Positions 1 through 6,440 are shown, counted from the stretch's first letter. The stretch: 7,480 bases of DNA from an uncultured Collinsella sp. (GCA_902496005.1 CABUZI010000083.1:1-7480), one strand, 5' to 3'. The notes: generated by a model not told the origin, from the sequence alone. Numbers and translations: made by a program.

Positions 1-1
1 C

Positions 2-88
2 CGCATTTGGACAATCTGACGTTCAACTTCAAGGGCGCGACCAGAAGGTCAGCGCCCTTTCGTTTCACGTCACCTTGTCTCAAATGCG
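2..88 (+). ncRNA. Structured RNA element, copy A (P1-P1b-P2)
   Basis: An outer helix P1 pairs 2-14 with 75-88, with one bulged T (80). A short helix P1b pairs TGAC (17-20) with GTCA (69-72). Hairpin P2 pairs 31-38 with 52-59 and is capped by GACC-AGAA-GGTC (39-50) with a bulged A at 51. The internal loop carries TTCAACTTC (22-30) opposite GTTTCA (62-67). Copy B at 3218-3316 aligns without gaps over the core: its loops are nearly identical, while its P1 and P2 arms differ in sequence but still pair. That is the signature of a selected structure. The left edge of the window cuts off any upstream part, so its parent transcript is unknown. It could be a 3'-UTR element, a small RNA, or the core of a small mobile repeat. 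I do not recognise the family with certainty. Confidence 0.6.
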
Positions 89-93
89 ACCCG

Positions 94-140
94 CTCGCTG
101 ACTCTGCCATTACATCGGTGTTGCCGTGGTTGTTGAGTAG
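94..140 (+). repeat. Conserved tail downstream of RNA element copy A
   Basis: After the P1 helix, the stretch centred on GCCATTACATCGG (106-118) and TTGCCGTGG matches the same position in copy B (3315-3356), again without gaps. Differences are mostly T/C transitions. A small hairpin CGG-TGTTG-CCG is possible, and in copy B it becomes CGG-CGTTG-CTG, which still pairs through one wobble. The repeat unit therefore extends beyond the P1 helix. No function can be assigned. Confidence 0.5.
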
Positions 141-183
141 TCATTGGGCACTTGGCACTTGGGGACACTCCTTATGTCAAGAG

Positions 184-218
184 ATTGGTGCAAGAGGGAT
201 AGATTGCCTTGCATCAAT
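184..218 (+). repeat. Hairpin with 15-nt loop, REP-like (copy A)
   Basis: ATTGGTGCAA (184-193) pairs with TTGCATCAAT (209-218) across a 15-nt loop, with one G·T wobble. The equivalent hairpin downstream of copy B (3417-3451) has the same left arm and the same loop length. Just upstream (145-171) are near-tandem copies of TTGGCAC leading into TTGGGGAC. GGGGAC-type cores flanked by inverted repeats recall the REP elements served by RAYT transposases. That link is a resemblance from memory; no transposase is present here. Confidence 0.45.
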
Positions 219-224
219 CTAATA

Positions 225-290
225 AGTTGCGGTGAGATAGTTCTTAAATTGGCTTTTTGAGGGCTAAACAGGAACTATCTCACCGCAACT
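225..290. repeat. Long palindrome, GTTGCGGTG family, copy 1
   Basis: AGTTGCGGTGAGATAGTTC (225-243) and its exact reverse complement (272-290) form a perfect 19-bp stem around a 28-nt loop that ends in ACAG. A sister element lies at 6378-6440. It shares TAAGTTGCGGTG at the start and ACAG at the loop end but differs in the inner arm, with matching changes on the other arm. The element lies downstream of the stop of the minus-strand coiled-coil gene, where it could act as a transcription end or stability hairpin. It has no strong T-tract on either strand, so a dispersed palindromic repeat is the safer label. Confidence 0.7.
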
Positions 291-316
291 GCGTTGAGCG
301 TTTTTTGGCAGCTGGT

Positions 317-2080
317 TTACTTGCTCGCGAACAGCCAGACTAGGATGATCACCAGGATTGCGGCGACGATGCAGACGATGGCGCCGGTGAATTTGATGCG
401 TGAGTCGCGGGTGCGCTCGCGCACCGCGTTCTCGGTGGCCTCGAGCTGGGCGACTTCTCGTTCGGTCTCGGCGTGTTCGGCTTCGTCTCGGGCCAAGGAT
501 CCTGCAAGCGACTCAGTGATCTCTGGGTGGTCGTGTACCTCGGTCGCCTGCTCGATGATCGACTGTGCATGTGCGGCATCTGCTTGGGCGTTGGCGATGC
601 TCTGCTCTTGGTCGCGGCGTGCCTTGTCCTCGGCGGCGATCTTCTCGCGCAGTTCGCGCTGGCGCGTTGCAGCGGCGGTTTTTGCGGTCTGCAACTCGTC
701 GCGCGCGACATCGGCCTCTGCCGTCACGGCCTGATGGGCTCGCTTGGCGTCGGCGATGGGGGCTTGCGCCTGCTCGACGGCCTGCTCGGCTGCGGCAAGC
801 GAGTGCTCAAGGTCGGCGGTGATGCGCGGGACATCTTCTTCGGCTTTACGCAGGGCATCTGCCGTGTCGGAGATCTGCATCGAGAGCTCGCTGGTGCGCA
901 CCGTATAGTTGGCGGGATTTGCCGAGGGATTGCGTTGCAGCTCGGCATACTCATGACGCAGCGTCTCGAGCTGGGCGCGCGTGGCGTCGACGGTTTGTTG
1001 TGCGGCCGCAATGCCGGCGTCTCGCTCGGCCTTCACCTTGTCGCGGATACGCTTGGAATCCTCAAGACGTCGAACGAGGCGGTTGCCGGTCTCGCGAGAG
1101 CTCGCCTCGCGGGCCTCCACGGCGTCGAGCGCAGCCTTCAGGCGGAGCTCAGTCGCGTCATCCTCTGTCTTCATTTGTTCGAACTGACCCTTGAGCTCTG
1201 TCGCTTTGGCGGCGTGGGCATCACGGTCAATCTCGGCGGCCGCTGCAGTCTTTTGGGCCGTGGCAATCGCCTGGCGCTGGTCGGCGACGATCTGGTCGTA
1301 GCGGCCTGCGATATCCTGGCGCGTCTCGAGTTCCTCGGCCTGATCGGCAATGCGCTGCTCAAGTTCGGCCAGATGGGCGCGGGCATCGGCAAGTGCCTTT
1401 TTCGCGGCGTTCATCTCGCGCATGGCCGAGGCACCCTGGGCGATAAAGGTGCCCACGGCGTTCGCAGTGTTCGAGACAGCGGTCCCCAGATCGCGGCTCG
1501 CGGCGGGGGAGTGCAGGGAGGTCGGGCGAGCGGTGTCGGCAGCGTCCGCATCGGCAGCCTGCGGCACGGCGATATTGCCGGTACCGCCCTCGATCACAGA
1601 AAAGCCTGCTGCGTGCGGATTGACCGCATCGGCGCCAATCGTGGGATGCTCGAGCTGCAGAAACGAGGGCATGGTACTGCCTTGGTCAGCAACCGGAGTC
1701 TCGCCGGGCACAAAGGTCGAGGCCGCCTCGGCGGCCTCCTCTTCTTCGGCATCAATATCGGCATCGGCCATGGCGTCTTTCATCGCTTTGACAGCATCCA
1801 TCATGGAGTCCATGACGGCATCGAGCTCTTCTTCCGAAGAGACCTCGATGGGGCCCGCAACTTGCGGAGCGGCATCCTGTACGGGGTCGTCGTCCTGAGC
1901 GGGCGCATCGTCGTTTTGCTCGCCTGCATCTTCGGCGCCAGGGGTTTCCGCCGTAGCGCTTTCGTCCAAGATGGGGTCGTCGAGGTCAATATCATCGCAG
2001 GCCACAGCATCAGCATCTGCGGTGACGTCTGCGGAATCATCAATATGCTGTTGAGTCTGGGGGTCCAGCTCGTCTGTCAT
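317..2080 (-). CDS. Tail-anchored, alanine-rich coiled-coil protein
   Basis: The protein has 587 residues and no recognised enzymatic domain. Residues 1-120 are very acidic and low in complexity (DD, EEEE and Ala-Asp runs), as expected for a disordered region. A Pro/Gly/Ala linker follows to about 200. Residues 220-380 and 395-560 are rich in Ala, Glu, Gln, Lys and Arg and read as long coiled coils. They are broken near 384-393 by a Pro/Asn segment (RNPSANPANY). A single hydrophobic segment at about 563-584 is followed by only three residues (ASK), giving a C-terminal tail anchor with the bulk in the cytoplasm. The start was chosen at MTDELDPQ because AGGAG lies upstream (2090-2096 on the plus strand). 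An in-frame upstream extension to 2212 lacks such a site. A long plus-strand open frame over the same DNA is an artefact of alanine-rich coding. A structural or scaffold role at the membrane is only inference. Confidence 0.85.
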   Translation of the reverse strand: MTDELDPQTQQHIDDSADVTADADAVACDDIDLDDPILDESATAETPGAEDAGEQNDDAPAQDDDPVQDAAPQVAGPIEVSSEEELDAVMDSMMDAVKAMKDAMADADIDAEEEEAAEAASTFVPGETPVADQGSTMPSFLQLEHPTIGADAVNPHAAGFSVIEGGTGNIAVPQAADADAADTARPTSLHSPAASRDLGTAVSNTANAVGTFIAQGASAMREMNAAKKALADARAHLAELEQRIADQAEELETRQDIAGRYDQIVADQRQAIATAQKTAAAAEIDRDAHAAKATELKGQFEQMKTEDDATELRLKAALDAVEAREASSRETGNRLVRRLEDSKRIRDKVKAERDAGIAAAQQTVDATRAQLETLRHEYAELQRNPSANPANYTVRTSELSMQISDTADALRKAEEDVPRITADLEHSLAAAEQAVEQAQAPIADAKRAHQAVTAEADVARDELQTAKTAAATRQRELREKIAAEDKARRDQEQSIANAQADAAHAQSIIEQATEVHDHPEITESLAGSLARDEAEHAETEREVAQLEATENAVRERTRDSRIKFTGAIVCIVAAILVIILVWLFASK

Positions 2081-2374
2081 AGGTATGTGCTCCTCATCGT
2101 TGTTTGTCACCCTATGATAAAGTCTCGCGCCGACTTCCCGCGCGCCGCAGCAAAGTTTCAAAACGTGTTCGATGGCTCGCGTCGATAGCAAAAACTCGGC
2201 CACTCTATCCAATTTTTACTTGACATTCCCTTCGCCGAAAGACGTTGCGCCGTTCGCCTGCCATGGGCTTTATTTTTCACTTGAACCCGTTAAAGTTGCA
2301 TTTCAGCTTTTGGCGCGTTTATTTGGATGCGCGCAGTCGGCGGGTGCGCCCGTCGCGATTTGAAAGGACTTTAT
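2081..2374. promoter_or_regulatory. Divergent spacer between coiled-coil gene and SDR
   Basis: This 294-nt spacer must hold both promoters. For the minus-strand gene, a TATCAT box (2114-2119) lies about 33 nt from the start codon, without a convincing -35. For the SDR, TTGCAT (2297-2302) with TTATTT (2319-2324) at a 16-nt spacing is a weak candidate. A perfect TTGACA at 2220-2225 has no -10 at the right distance. The SDR ribosome binding site (AAAGGA, 2363-2368) is clear. The middle (about 2200-2330) is AT-richer than its surroundings. I see no riboswitch or RNA gene. Confidence 0.3.
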
Positions 2375-3175
2375 ATGGGACTTTTCACTGGTAAGACCGT
2401 GATCGTCACCGGCGGCGGCAAGGCCACGCTTAAGGACGGCTCCGCTGGCTCCATCGGTTACGGCATCGATATCGCTTTTGCCAAGGAGGGCGCGAACCTC
2501 GTTATCACCGGCCGCAACGTCGCCAAGCTCGAGGCCGCCAAGGAGTCCCTCGAGGCCGAGTACGGTGTCAAGGTTCTGCCTGTTCAGGCCGATGTTTCGG
2601 CTGGTCAGGACAACGAGGCTGTCGTCCAGAACGTTATCGACAAGGCCATTGAGGAGTTCGGCCGCATCGACGCCGTCGTCAACAACGCCCAGGCCAGCGC
2701 TTCGGGCGTGACGATCGCCGATCACACCATGGACCAGTTTAACCTGGCCATTTACTCCGGCCTGTACGCCACCTATCTGTATATGCAGAAGGCCTATCCG
2801 CACCTGAAGGAGACCAAGGGCTCCGTGGTCAACTTTGCCTCGGGCGCCGGCCTGTTTGGCAACTACGGCCAGTGCAGCTATGCCGCTGCCAAGGAGGGCA
2901 TCCGCGGTCTGACTCGCGTTGCCGCCAACGAGTGGGGCAAGGACGGCATCAACGTCAACATCGTGTGCCCGCTTGCTTGGACCGCTGCGCTCGAGAACTT
3001 CCAGGATGCTTATCCCGAGGCGTTCAAGGCCAACGTCCACATGCCGCCGGCGGGTCACTACGGCGACGTCGAGAAGGAAATCGGCCGCGTGGTCGTTCAG
3101 CTCTGCGGTCCCGACTTTAAGTACATGAACGGCGAGACCGTCACCCTCGAGGGTGGCATGGGCCAGCGGCCCTAG
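2375..3175 (+). CDS. SDR oxidoreductase, probable bile acid 12-alpha-hydroxysteroid dehydrogenase
   Basis: This 266-residue classical SDR would interconvert the 12-alpha-hydroxyl of bile acids such as cholate with the 12-oxo form, in the cytoplasm, using NAD(P). Seen here: the glycine-rich TGGG...SIGYG (12-30); TGRN after beta-2 (45-48), whose Arg47 suggests NADP; NNAQ (103-106) in place of NNAG; and catalytic Ser156, Tyr169 and Lys173 (SYAAAK). The sequence resembles, from memory, the NADP-dependent 12-alpha-HSDH of Clostridium group P. Shared landmarks are NNAQASASG, IYSGLYAT, FASGAGLFGN and the ending TLEGGMGQRP. The glycine loop is about seven residues longer than in that enzyme. The start codon follows AAAGGA at good spacing; an in-frame ATG 48 nt upstream does not. 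All 16 lysines use AAG, which hints at strong expression. Another hydroxysteroid or alcohol substrate remains possible. Confidence 0.72.
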   Translation: MGLFTGKTVIVTGGGKATLKDGSAGSIGYGIDIAFAKEGANLVITGRNVAKLEAAKESLEAEYGVKVLPVQADVSAGQDNEAVVQNVIDKAIEEFGRIDAVVNNAQASASGVTIADHTMDQFNLAIYSGLYATYLYMQKAYPHLKETKGSVVNFASGAGLFGNYGQCSYAAAKEGIRGLTRVAANEWGKDGINVNIVCPLAWTAALENFQDAYPEAFKANVHMPPAGHYGDVEKEIGRVVVQLCGPDFKYMNGETVTLEGGMGQRP

Positions 3176-3177
3176 CA

Positions 3178-3204
3178 GTTACGCGGTTCTACGAACCGCG
3201 TAAC
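3178..3204 (+). terminator. Perfect hairpin just after the SDR stop
   Basis: GTTACGCGGTTC (3178-3189) pairs perfectly with GAACCGCGTAAC (3193-3204) across a 3-nt loop, starting 2 nt after the SDR stop codon. No T-tract follows (CAGTTGAC), so it is not a standard intrinsic terminator. It may protect the SDR mRNA 3' end or form the first helix of the structured region that follows. Confidence 0.5.
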
Positions 3205-3217
3205 CAGTTGACGCTGC

Positions 3218-3316
3218 AAACCCGCCAGAGCGGCAATCTGTCTTTCAACTTCGGCGGCATGACCAGAAGGTCAATGCCGCCTTGTTTCAAGGCACCTTGC
3301 TCGCTTTGGCGGGTTT
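3218..3316 (+). ncRNA. Structured RNA element, copy B (P1-P1b-P2)
   Basis: P1 pairs 3218-3236 with 3297-3316 over 19 bp, with a bulged T at 3301. P1b pairs TGTC (3239-3242) with GGCA (3291-3294). P2 pairs GGCGGCAT (3253-3260) with ATGCCGCC (3274-3281), capped by the same GACC-AGAA-GGTC plus bulged A as copy A. Compared with copy A, five of the eight outer P2 pairs change on both sides (AT to GC twice, GC to CG, GC to AT, CG to TA). Wobbles at 3228·3306 and 3241·3292 are G·U on the plus strand and would be A·C on the minus strand, so the plus strand is the likely RNA. It sits in the 3' region of the SDR gene and upstream of a terminator, consistent with a 3'-UTR element or a processed small RNA. 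Confidence 0.65.
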
Positions 3317-3356
3317 TCGCTGTCGGTGCCATAACATCGGCGTTGCTGTGGCTGTC
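3315..3356 (+). repeat. Conserved tail downstream of RNA element copy B
   Basis: GCCATAACATCGGCGTTGC (3328-3346) and the flanking bases match the tail of copy A at the same distance from the internal-loop motif: 94 nt from CAATCTG in both copies. It lies between the P1 helix and the terminator hairpin. Confidence 0.5.
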
Positions 3357-3358
3357 GG

Positions 3359-3398
3359 AAATGATCCGTTGGGGACGGAGGAAAACGGATCATTTTTT
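3359..3398 (+). terminator. Intrinsic terminator before tgt
   Basis: AAATGATCCGTT (3359-3370) pairs perfectly with AACGGATCATTT (3384-3395) across a 13-nt loop (GGGGACGGAGGAA). The right arm runs into a six-T tract (3393-3398). It would end plus-strand transcription from the SDR and element B, so tgt is probably expressed from its own promoter. The GGGGACGG loop also recalls REP-like palindromes, so it may be a dispersed repeat recruited as a terminator. Confidence 0.7.
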
Positions 3399-3402
3399 AT
3401 CC

Positions 3403-3451
3403 TGGTGCATTGGTGCATTGGTGCAAGGGGGCAGGTTTCCTTTGCACCAGT
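3403..3451 (+). repeat. Triple 8-mer repeat and hairpin upstream of tgt
   Basis: TGGTGCAT occurs twice in tandem (3403-3418), followed by TGGTGCAA (3419-3426). ATTGGTGCAA (3417-3426) then pairs with TTGCACCAGT (3442-3451) across a 15-nt loop, with one T·G wobble. The left arm and loop length match the hairpin at 184-218. The structure lies between the terminator and the tgt -10 box, where it could be an operator or simply a REP-like repeat remnant. Confidence 0.5.
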
Positions 3452-3485
3452 TTCTGTCGAGTCGGTGCTTCTTGCGGGTTGCCCG

Positions 3486-3491
3486 TATAAT
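3486..3491 (+). promoter_or_regulatory. tgt promoter -10 box
   Basis: This is a consensus TATAAT, 37 nt before the tgt start codon. No good TTGACA-like -35 lies 16-19 nt upstream, so the start site is not certain. Its position after a terminator and before a strong ribosome binding site (AAGGAG, 3514-3519) supports an independent tgt transcript. Confidence 0.5.
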
Positions 3492-3528
3492 GGTTTGCGT
3501 ATGAACCGCAACCAAGGAGTTCCAGTTT

Positions 3529-4668
<1,140 letters not shown>

Positions 4669-4815
4669 GAGCCGCGGGCGCTTGCAGAGCGCTAGCAACG
4701 GCAAGGGGCGAGCGCTGGCCGGTCATCACGTTCGCTAACACCGTCTGCGCGACCGATGACCGATAGCTTGCAAGCACTTGATGCATCGTGGGTACCATAC
4801 CGAATAGTTGATGTT
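4669..4815. other. tgt-LOG spacer without a gene
   Basis: I see no gene here. CGGTCATC (4720-4727) pairs perfectly with GATGACCG (4755-4762) across 27 nt, and GCTTGCAAGC (4766-4775) is a perfect 10-bp palindrome. TTGCAA (4768-4773) and TACCAT (4793-4798) make a weak promoter pair at 19-nt spacing. If used, it would place the following terminator hairpin inside the LOG leader. Confidence 0.3.
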
Positions 4816-4864
4816 CGGGCGGGTGTTTGGCGCATGGCGTCGACCCCGCCCGTTTTTCTTTTTC
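4816..4864 (+). terminator. Terminator hairpin in front of the LOG gene
   Basis: CGGGCGGG (4816-4823) pairs perfectly with CCCGCCCG (4845-4852) across 21 nt, followed by TTTTTCTTTTTC (4853-4864). This is a good intrinsic terminator for tgt. It ends only a few bases before the LOG ribosome binding site (ATAGGAG, 4869-4875), leaving no room for a promoter in between. LOG transcripts must therefore read through it, so it may work as an attenuator. Confidence 0.7.
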
Positions 4865-4879
4865 TCGATAGGAGTACCC

Positions 4880-5638
4880 ATGATTAAGAACGAGAATGTC
4901 GAGGGCGAGCCTGCCTACGACGAGACGTACCGCCGCGGCCCCGTGGTTATGCGCGGCCCCATGATTCCTAAGGACAACACCTACGCCAACCTGCTGGCGC
5001 CCGAGGAGTCGACCGACTGGCTGCATGCTGATCCGTGGCGCGTGCTGCGCATCCAGGCCGAGTTTGTCGATGGCTTTGGCGCACTTGCCGAGCTCGGGCC
5101 CGCTGTGACCATCTTCGGCAGCGCCCGCACGCCCAAGACCGATCCGCTCTATAAGGCGGCGCGCACGGTCGGCCGCAAAATCGCCCAGCGCGGCGTGGCG
5201 GTTATCACCGGCGGTGGCCCCGGCGTCATGGAGGCGGCCAACAGGGGAGCGGCGAGCGTGAACGGCAAGTCGGTCGGCTTGGGTATCGAGCTTCCGCACG
5301 AACACGGGCTCAACAAATACGTGAACCTCGGCATGGACTTTCGTTACTTCTTTGTGCGCAAGACCATGTTCGTCAAATACAGCTCGGGCGCCATCGTGTT
5401 TCCCGGCGGCTTTGGCACGCTCGACGAGATGTTCGAGGTGCTCACGCTGGTGCAGACGCACAAGGTCAAGCGTATGCCGCTCGTTTTGGTGGGCACCGAG
5501 TACTGGCAGGGCCTGTTCGACTGGCTCAACGGCCCGGTGATGGACGCCGGTATGATCAGTCCGCTCGATCCGGAGCTGGTGCACATTACCGACGACCTCA
5601 ACGAGGCCGTCGACATCGCCCTGAGCGGGCTGATGTAG
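4880..5638 (+). CDS. LOG family protein (TIGR00730), nucleotide 5'-monophosphate phosphoribohydrolase-like
   Basis: Members of this Rossmann-fold family hydrolyse the N-glycosidic bond of nucleoside 5'-monophosphates, classically cytokinin ribotides, giving a free base and ribose 5-phosphate. The 252-residue protein shows FGSAR (79-83), the family motif GGGPGVMEAANRGA (111-124), Arg160-Lys161 in VRKTMFVKYS, and the second motif PGGFGTLDEMFE (175-186) with Asp182-Glu183 where many members have two acidic residues. An N-terminal extension of about 70 residues before the Rossmann core is typical of the longer LOG-like group. The start at MIKNEN follows ATAGGAG. An upstream in-frame ATG at 4808 would place the start before the terminator hairpin and is rejected. 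The bacterial physiological substrate is not settled; purine ribotide turnover is a plausible role. Confidence 0.88.
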   Translation: MIKNENVEGEPAYDETYRRGPVVMRGPMIPKDNTYANLLAPEESTDWLHADPWRVLRIQAEFVDGFGALAELGPAVTIFGSARTPKTDPLYKAARTVGRKIAQRGVAVITGGGPGVMEAANRGAASVNGKSVGLGIELPHEHGLNKYVNLGMDFRYFFVRKTMFVKYSSGAIVFPGGFGTLDEMFEVLTLVQTHKVKRMPLVLVGTEYWQGLFDWLNGPVMDAGMISPLDPELVHITDDLNEAVDIALSGLM

Positions 5639-5666
5639 GGCGAGCGTGCCTGTCGTTGTAGTGATG

Positions 5667-5725
5667 AGAAGGCAGACTGATGCTATTTAACATCAGTCTG
5701 CCTTCTAAACTGGGTATACTGATGC
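5667..5725 (+). promoter_or_regulatory. Toxin-antitoxin promoter with palindromic operator
   Basis: AGAAGGCAGACTGATG (5667-5682) and its exact reverse complement (5691-5706) form a 16-bp palindrome with an 8-nt centre. A TATACT -10 box follows at 5715-5720. The half-site ACTGATG occurs at 5676-5682, inverted at 5691-5697, and again at 5718-5724, where it overlaps the -10. The -35 position falls in the right arm. Neither strand has a T-tract, so an operator bound by the antitoxin is more likely than a terminator. RelB-type antitoxins commonly repress their own promoters in this way. Confidence 0.55.
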
Positions 5726-5751
5726 AAAAGACGAGGGCGAGGAGGTCGCGT

Positions 5752-6051
5752 ATGTCTACTGCAACGGTTAAGCCTACGACGGTCCGCATCGAAGAGGGGC
5801 TCAAGGAACAGGCGACTGAGCTCTTGGATACGGTTGGTCTGAGTCTCAATTCGTATCTCAACCTTGCTGTTCGGCAGCTGGTAAATCAGCAGAAGATTCC
5901 GTTTGAGATTGTGGGTCGGCCCGAAGTTCCCAACGAGGCGACGAGGCGCGCCATGGTGATCGCCGAGGCGCATGAGTTGGGGATTTTGCCGGACGACAGC
6001 CCGTCATTCAATAACGCTGATGAGCTTATATCGTTCCTCGATGAGGACTAG
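5752..6051 (+). CDS. RelB/DinJ family antitoxin
   Basis: The 99-residue protein would neutralise the downstream YafQ-like toxin and repress the operon. The N-terminal half has a ribbon-helix-helix pattern: beta strand TVRIEE (10-15), a first helix to about 26, then GLSLNSYLNLAVRQLV (29-44). It is followed by KIPFEI, the usual RelB/DinJ landmark. The C-terminal part, ending FNNADELISFLDED, is acidic and would be the toxin-wrapping segment. The start was chosen at MSTATV, six bases after GAGGAGG (5739-5745); in-frame ATGs at 5680 and 5722 lie in the operator or lack a ribosome site. Its stop lies 2 nt before the toxin start, so the two are co-transcribed and probably translationally coupled. 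Confidence 0.9.
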   Translation: MSTATVKPTTVRIEEGLKEQATELLDTVGLSLNSYLNLAVRQLVNQQKIPFEIVGRPEVPNEATRRAMVIAEAHELGILPDDSPSFNNADELISFLDED

Positions 6052-6053
6052 CG

Positions 6054-6362
6054 ATGTTTGAGATTAAAGTCGAGGCTCAGTTTAAGGCGGATTACAAACG
6101 GACGATGCGCATCCATCCGCAGCTAAAAACCGAGTTTAAGGCGGCAGTCGCAGAGCTTGCAGCTCGCGGCTCGCTTCCCGCGGAATATGGCGCCCATGAG
6201 CTTTCAAGCCCGGGCGGCAATTACAACGGCCACATCGATTTCCATCTATCCGATGGCTTGGTCGATGTGGTCGTTCTCTACTTGCCGCATAAGGCTAATC
6301 CTGTGATCCGACTGGTCAGAATGGGCTCGCATGAGGAGCTGTTCCGGGGCCCGCAGGGCTGA
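6054..6362 (+). CDS. YafQ-like RelE/ParE superfamily mRNA interferase toxin
   Basis: This 102-residue toxin is predicted to cut mRNA in the ribosome when freed from its antitoxin. Alignment by eye to E. coli YafQ keeps the residues known to matter: His48 (YafQ His50), His64 (His63), Asp71 (Asp67), His93 (His87) and Phe97 (Phe91), the last two in GSHEELF. The YafQ Asp-Trp pair appears as Asp-Val, and about three residues are inserted between His64 and Asp71. The ribosome site GAGGA (6043-6047) lies inside the end of the antitoxin gene. Three of its six lysines use AAA, unlike the SDR gene where none do, which fits acquisition by transfer. The toxin looks intact, so the pair is probably functional. 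Confidence 0.88.
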   Translation: MFEIKVEAQFKADYKRTMRIHPQLKTEFKAAVAELAARGSLPAEYGAHELSSPGGNYNGHIDFHLSDGLVDVVVLYLPHKANPVIRLVRMGSHEELFRGPQG

Positions 6363-6377
6363 TTGCCGATTTCTAAG

Positions 6378-6440
6378 TTGCGGTGGAATAGGGATTGATT
6401 TGCGGCTGATAAGCCAAAAACAGTCCCTATTCCACCGCAA
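6378..6440. repeat. Long palindrome, GTTGCGGTG family, copy 2
   Basis: TTGCGGTGGAATAGGGA (6378-6394) pairs perfectly over 17 bp with 6424-6440, around a 29-nt loop that holds a small inner hairpin GGCT-GATA-AGCC (6404-6415) and ends in ACAG. It sits between the convergent toxin and DegV genes, 16 nt from each coding end, so it could end or separate transcripts from both sides. It is a diverged sister of the palindrome at 225-290, with compensating arm changes. Confidence 0.7.

Noticed and set aside
7..222. Short open frame over copy A, similar at the protein level to one over copy B (3208-3504)
   Set aside because: The similarity is confined to the loops; the stem regions differ freely at the amino-acid level while keeping base pairing. 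There is no ribosome binding site and the copy A frame needs a TTG start. RNA structure explains the pattern better.
473..2188. 571-residue plus-strand open frame
   Set aside because: It lies antisense to the coiled-coil gene. Its length comes from the alanine- and acid-rich codons of that gene, it has no ribosome site, and its composition is Gly/Leu/Arg-rich without domains.
2220..2225. Perfect TTGACA as the SDR -35 box
   Set aside because: No -10-like sequence occurs 16-19 nt downstream, and the start codon is about 150 nt away.
3403..3451. Possible CRISPR-like short repeats
   Set aside because: The units are 8 bases, contiguous and without spacers; this is a simple tandem repeat joined to a hairpin.
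4808..4879. N-terminal extension of the LOG protein
   Set aside because: The extension would translate the terminator hairpin and T-tract (giving PFFFFS). A proper ribosome site precedes the start at 4880.
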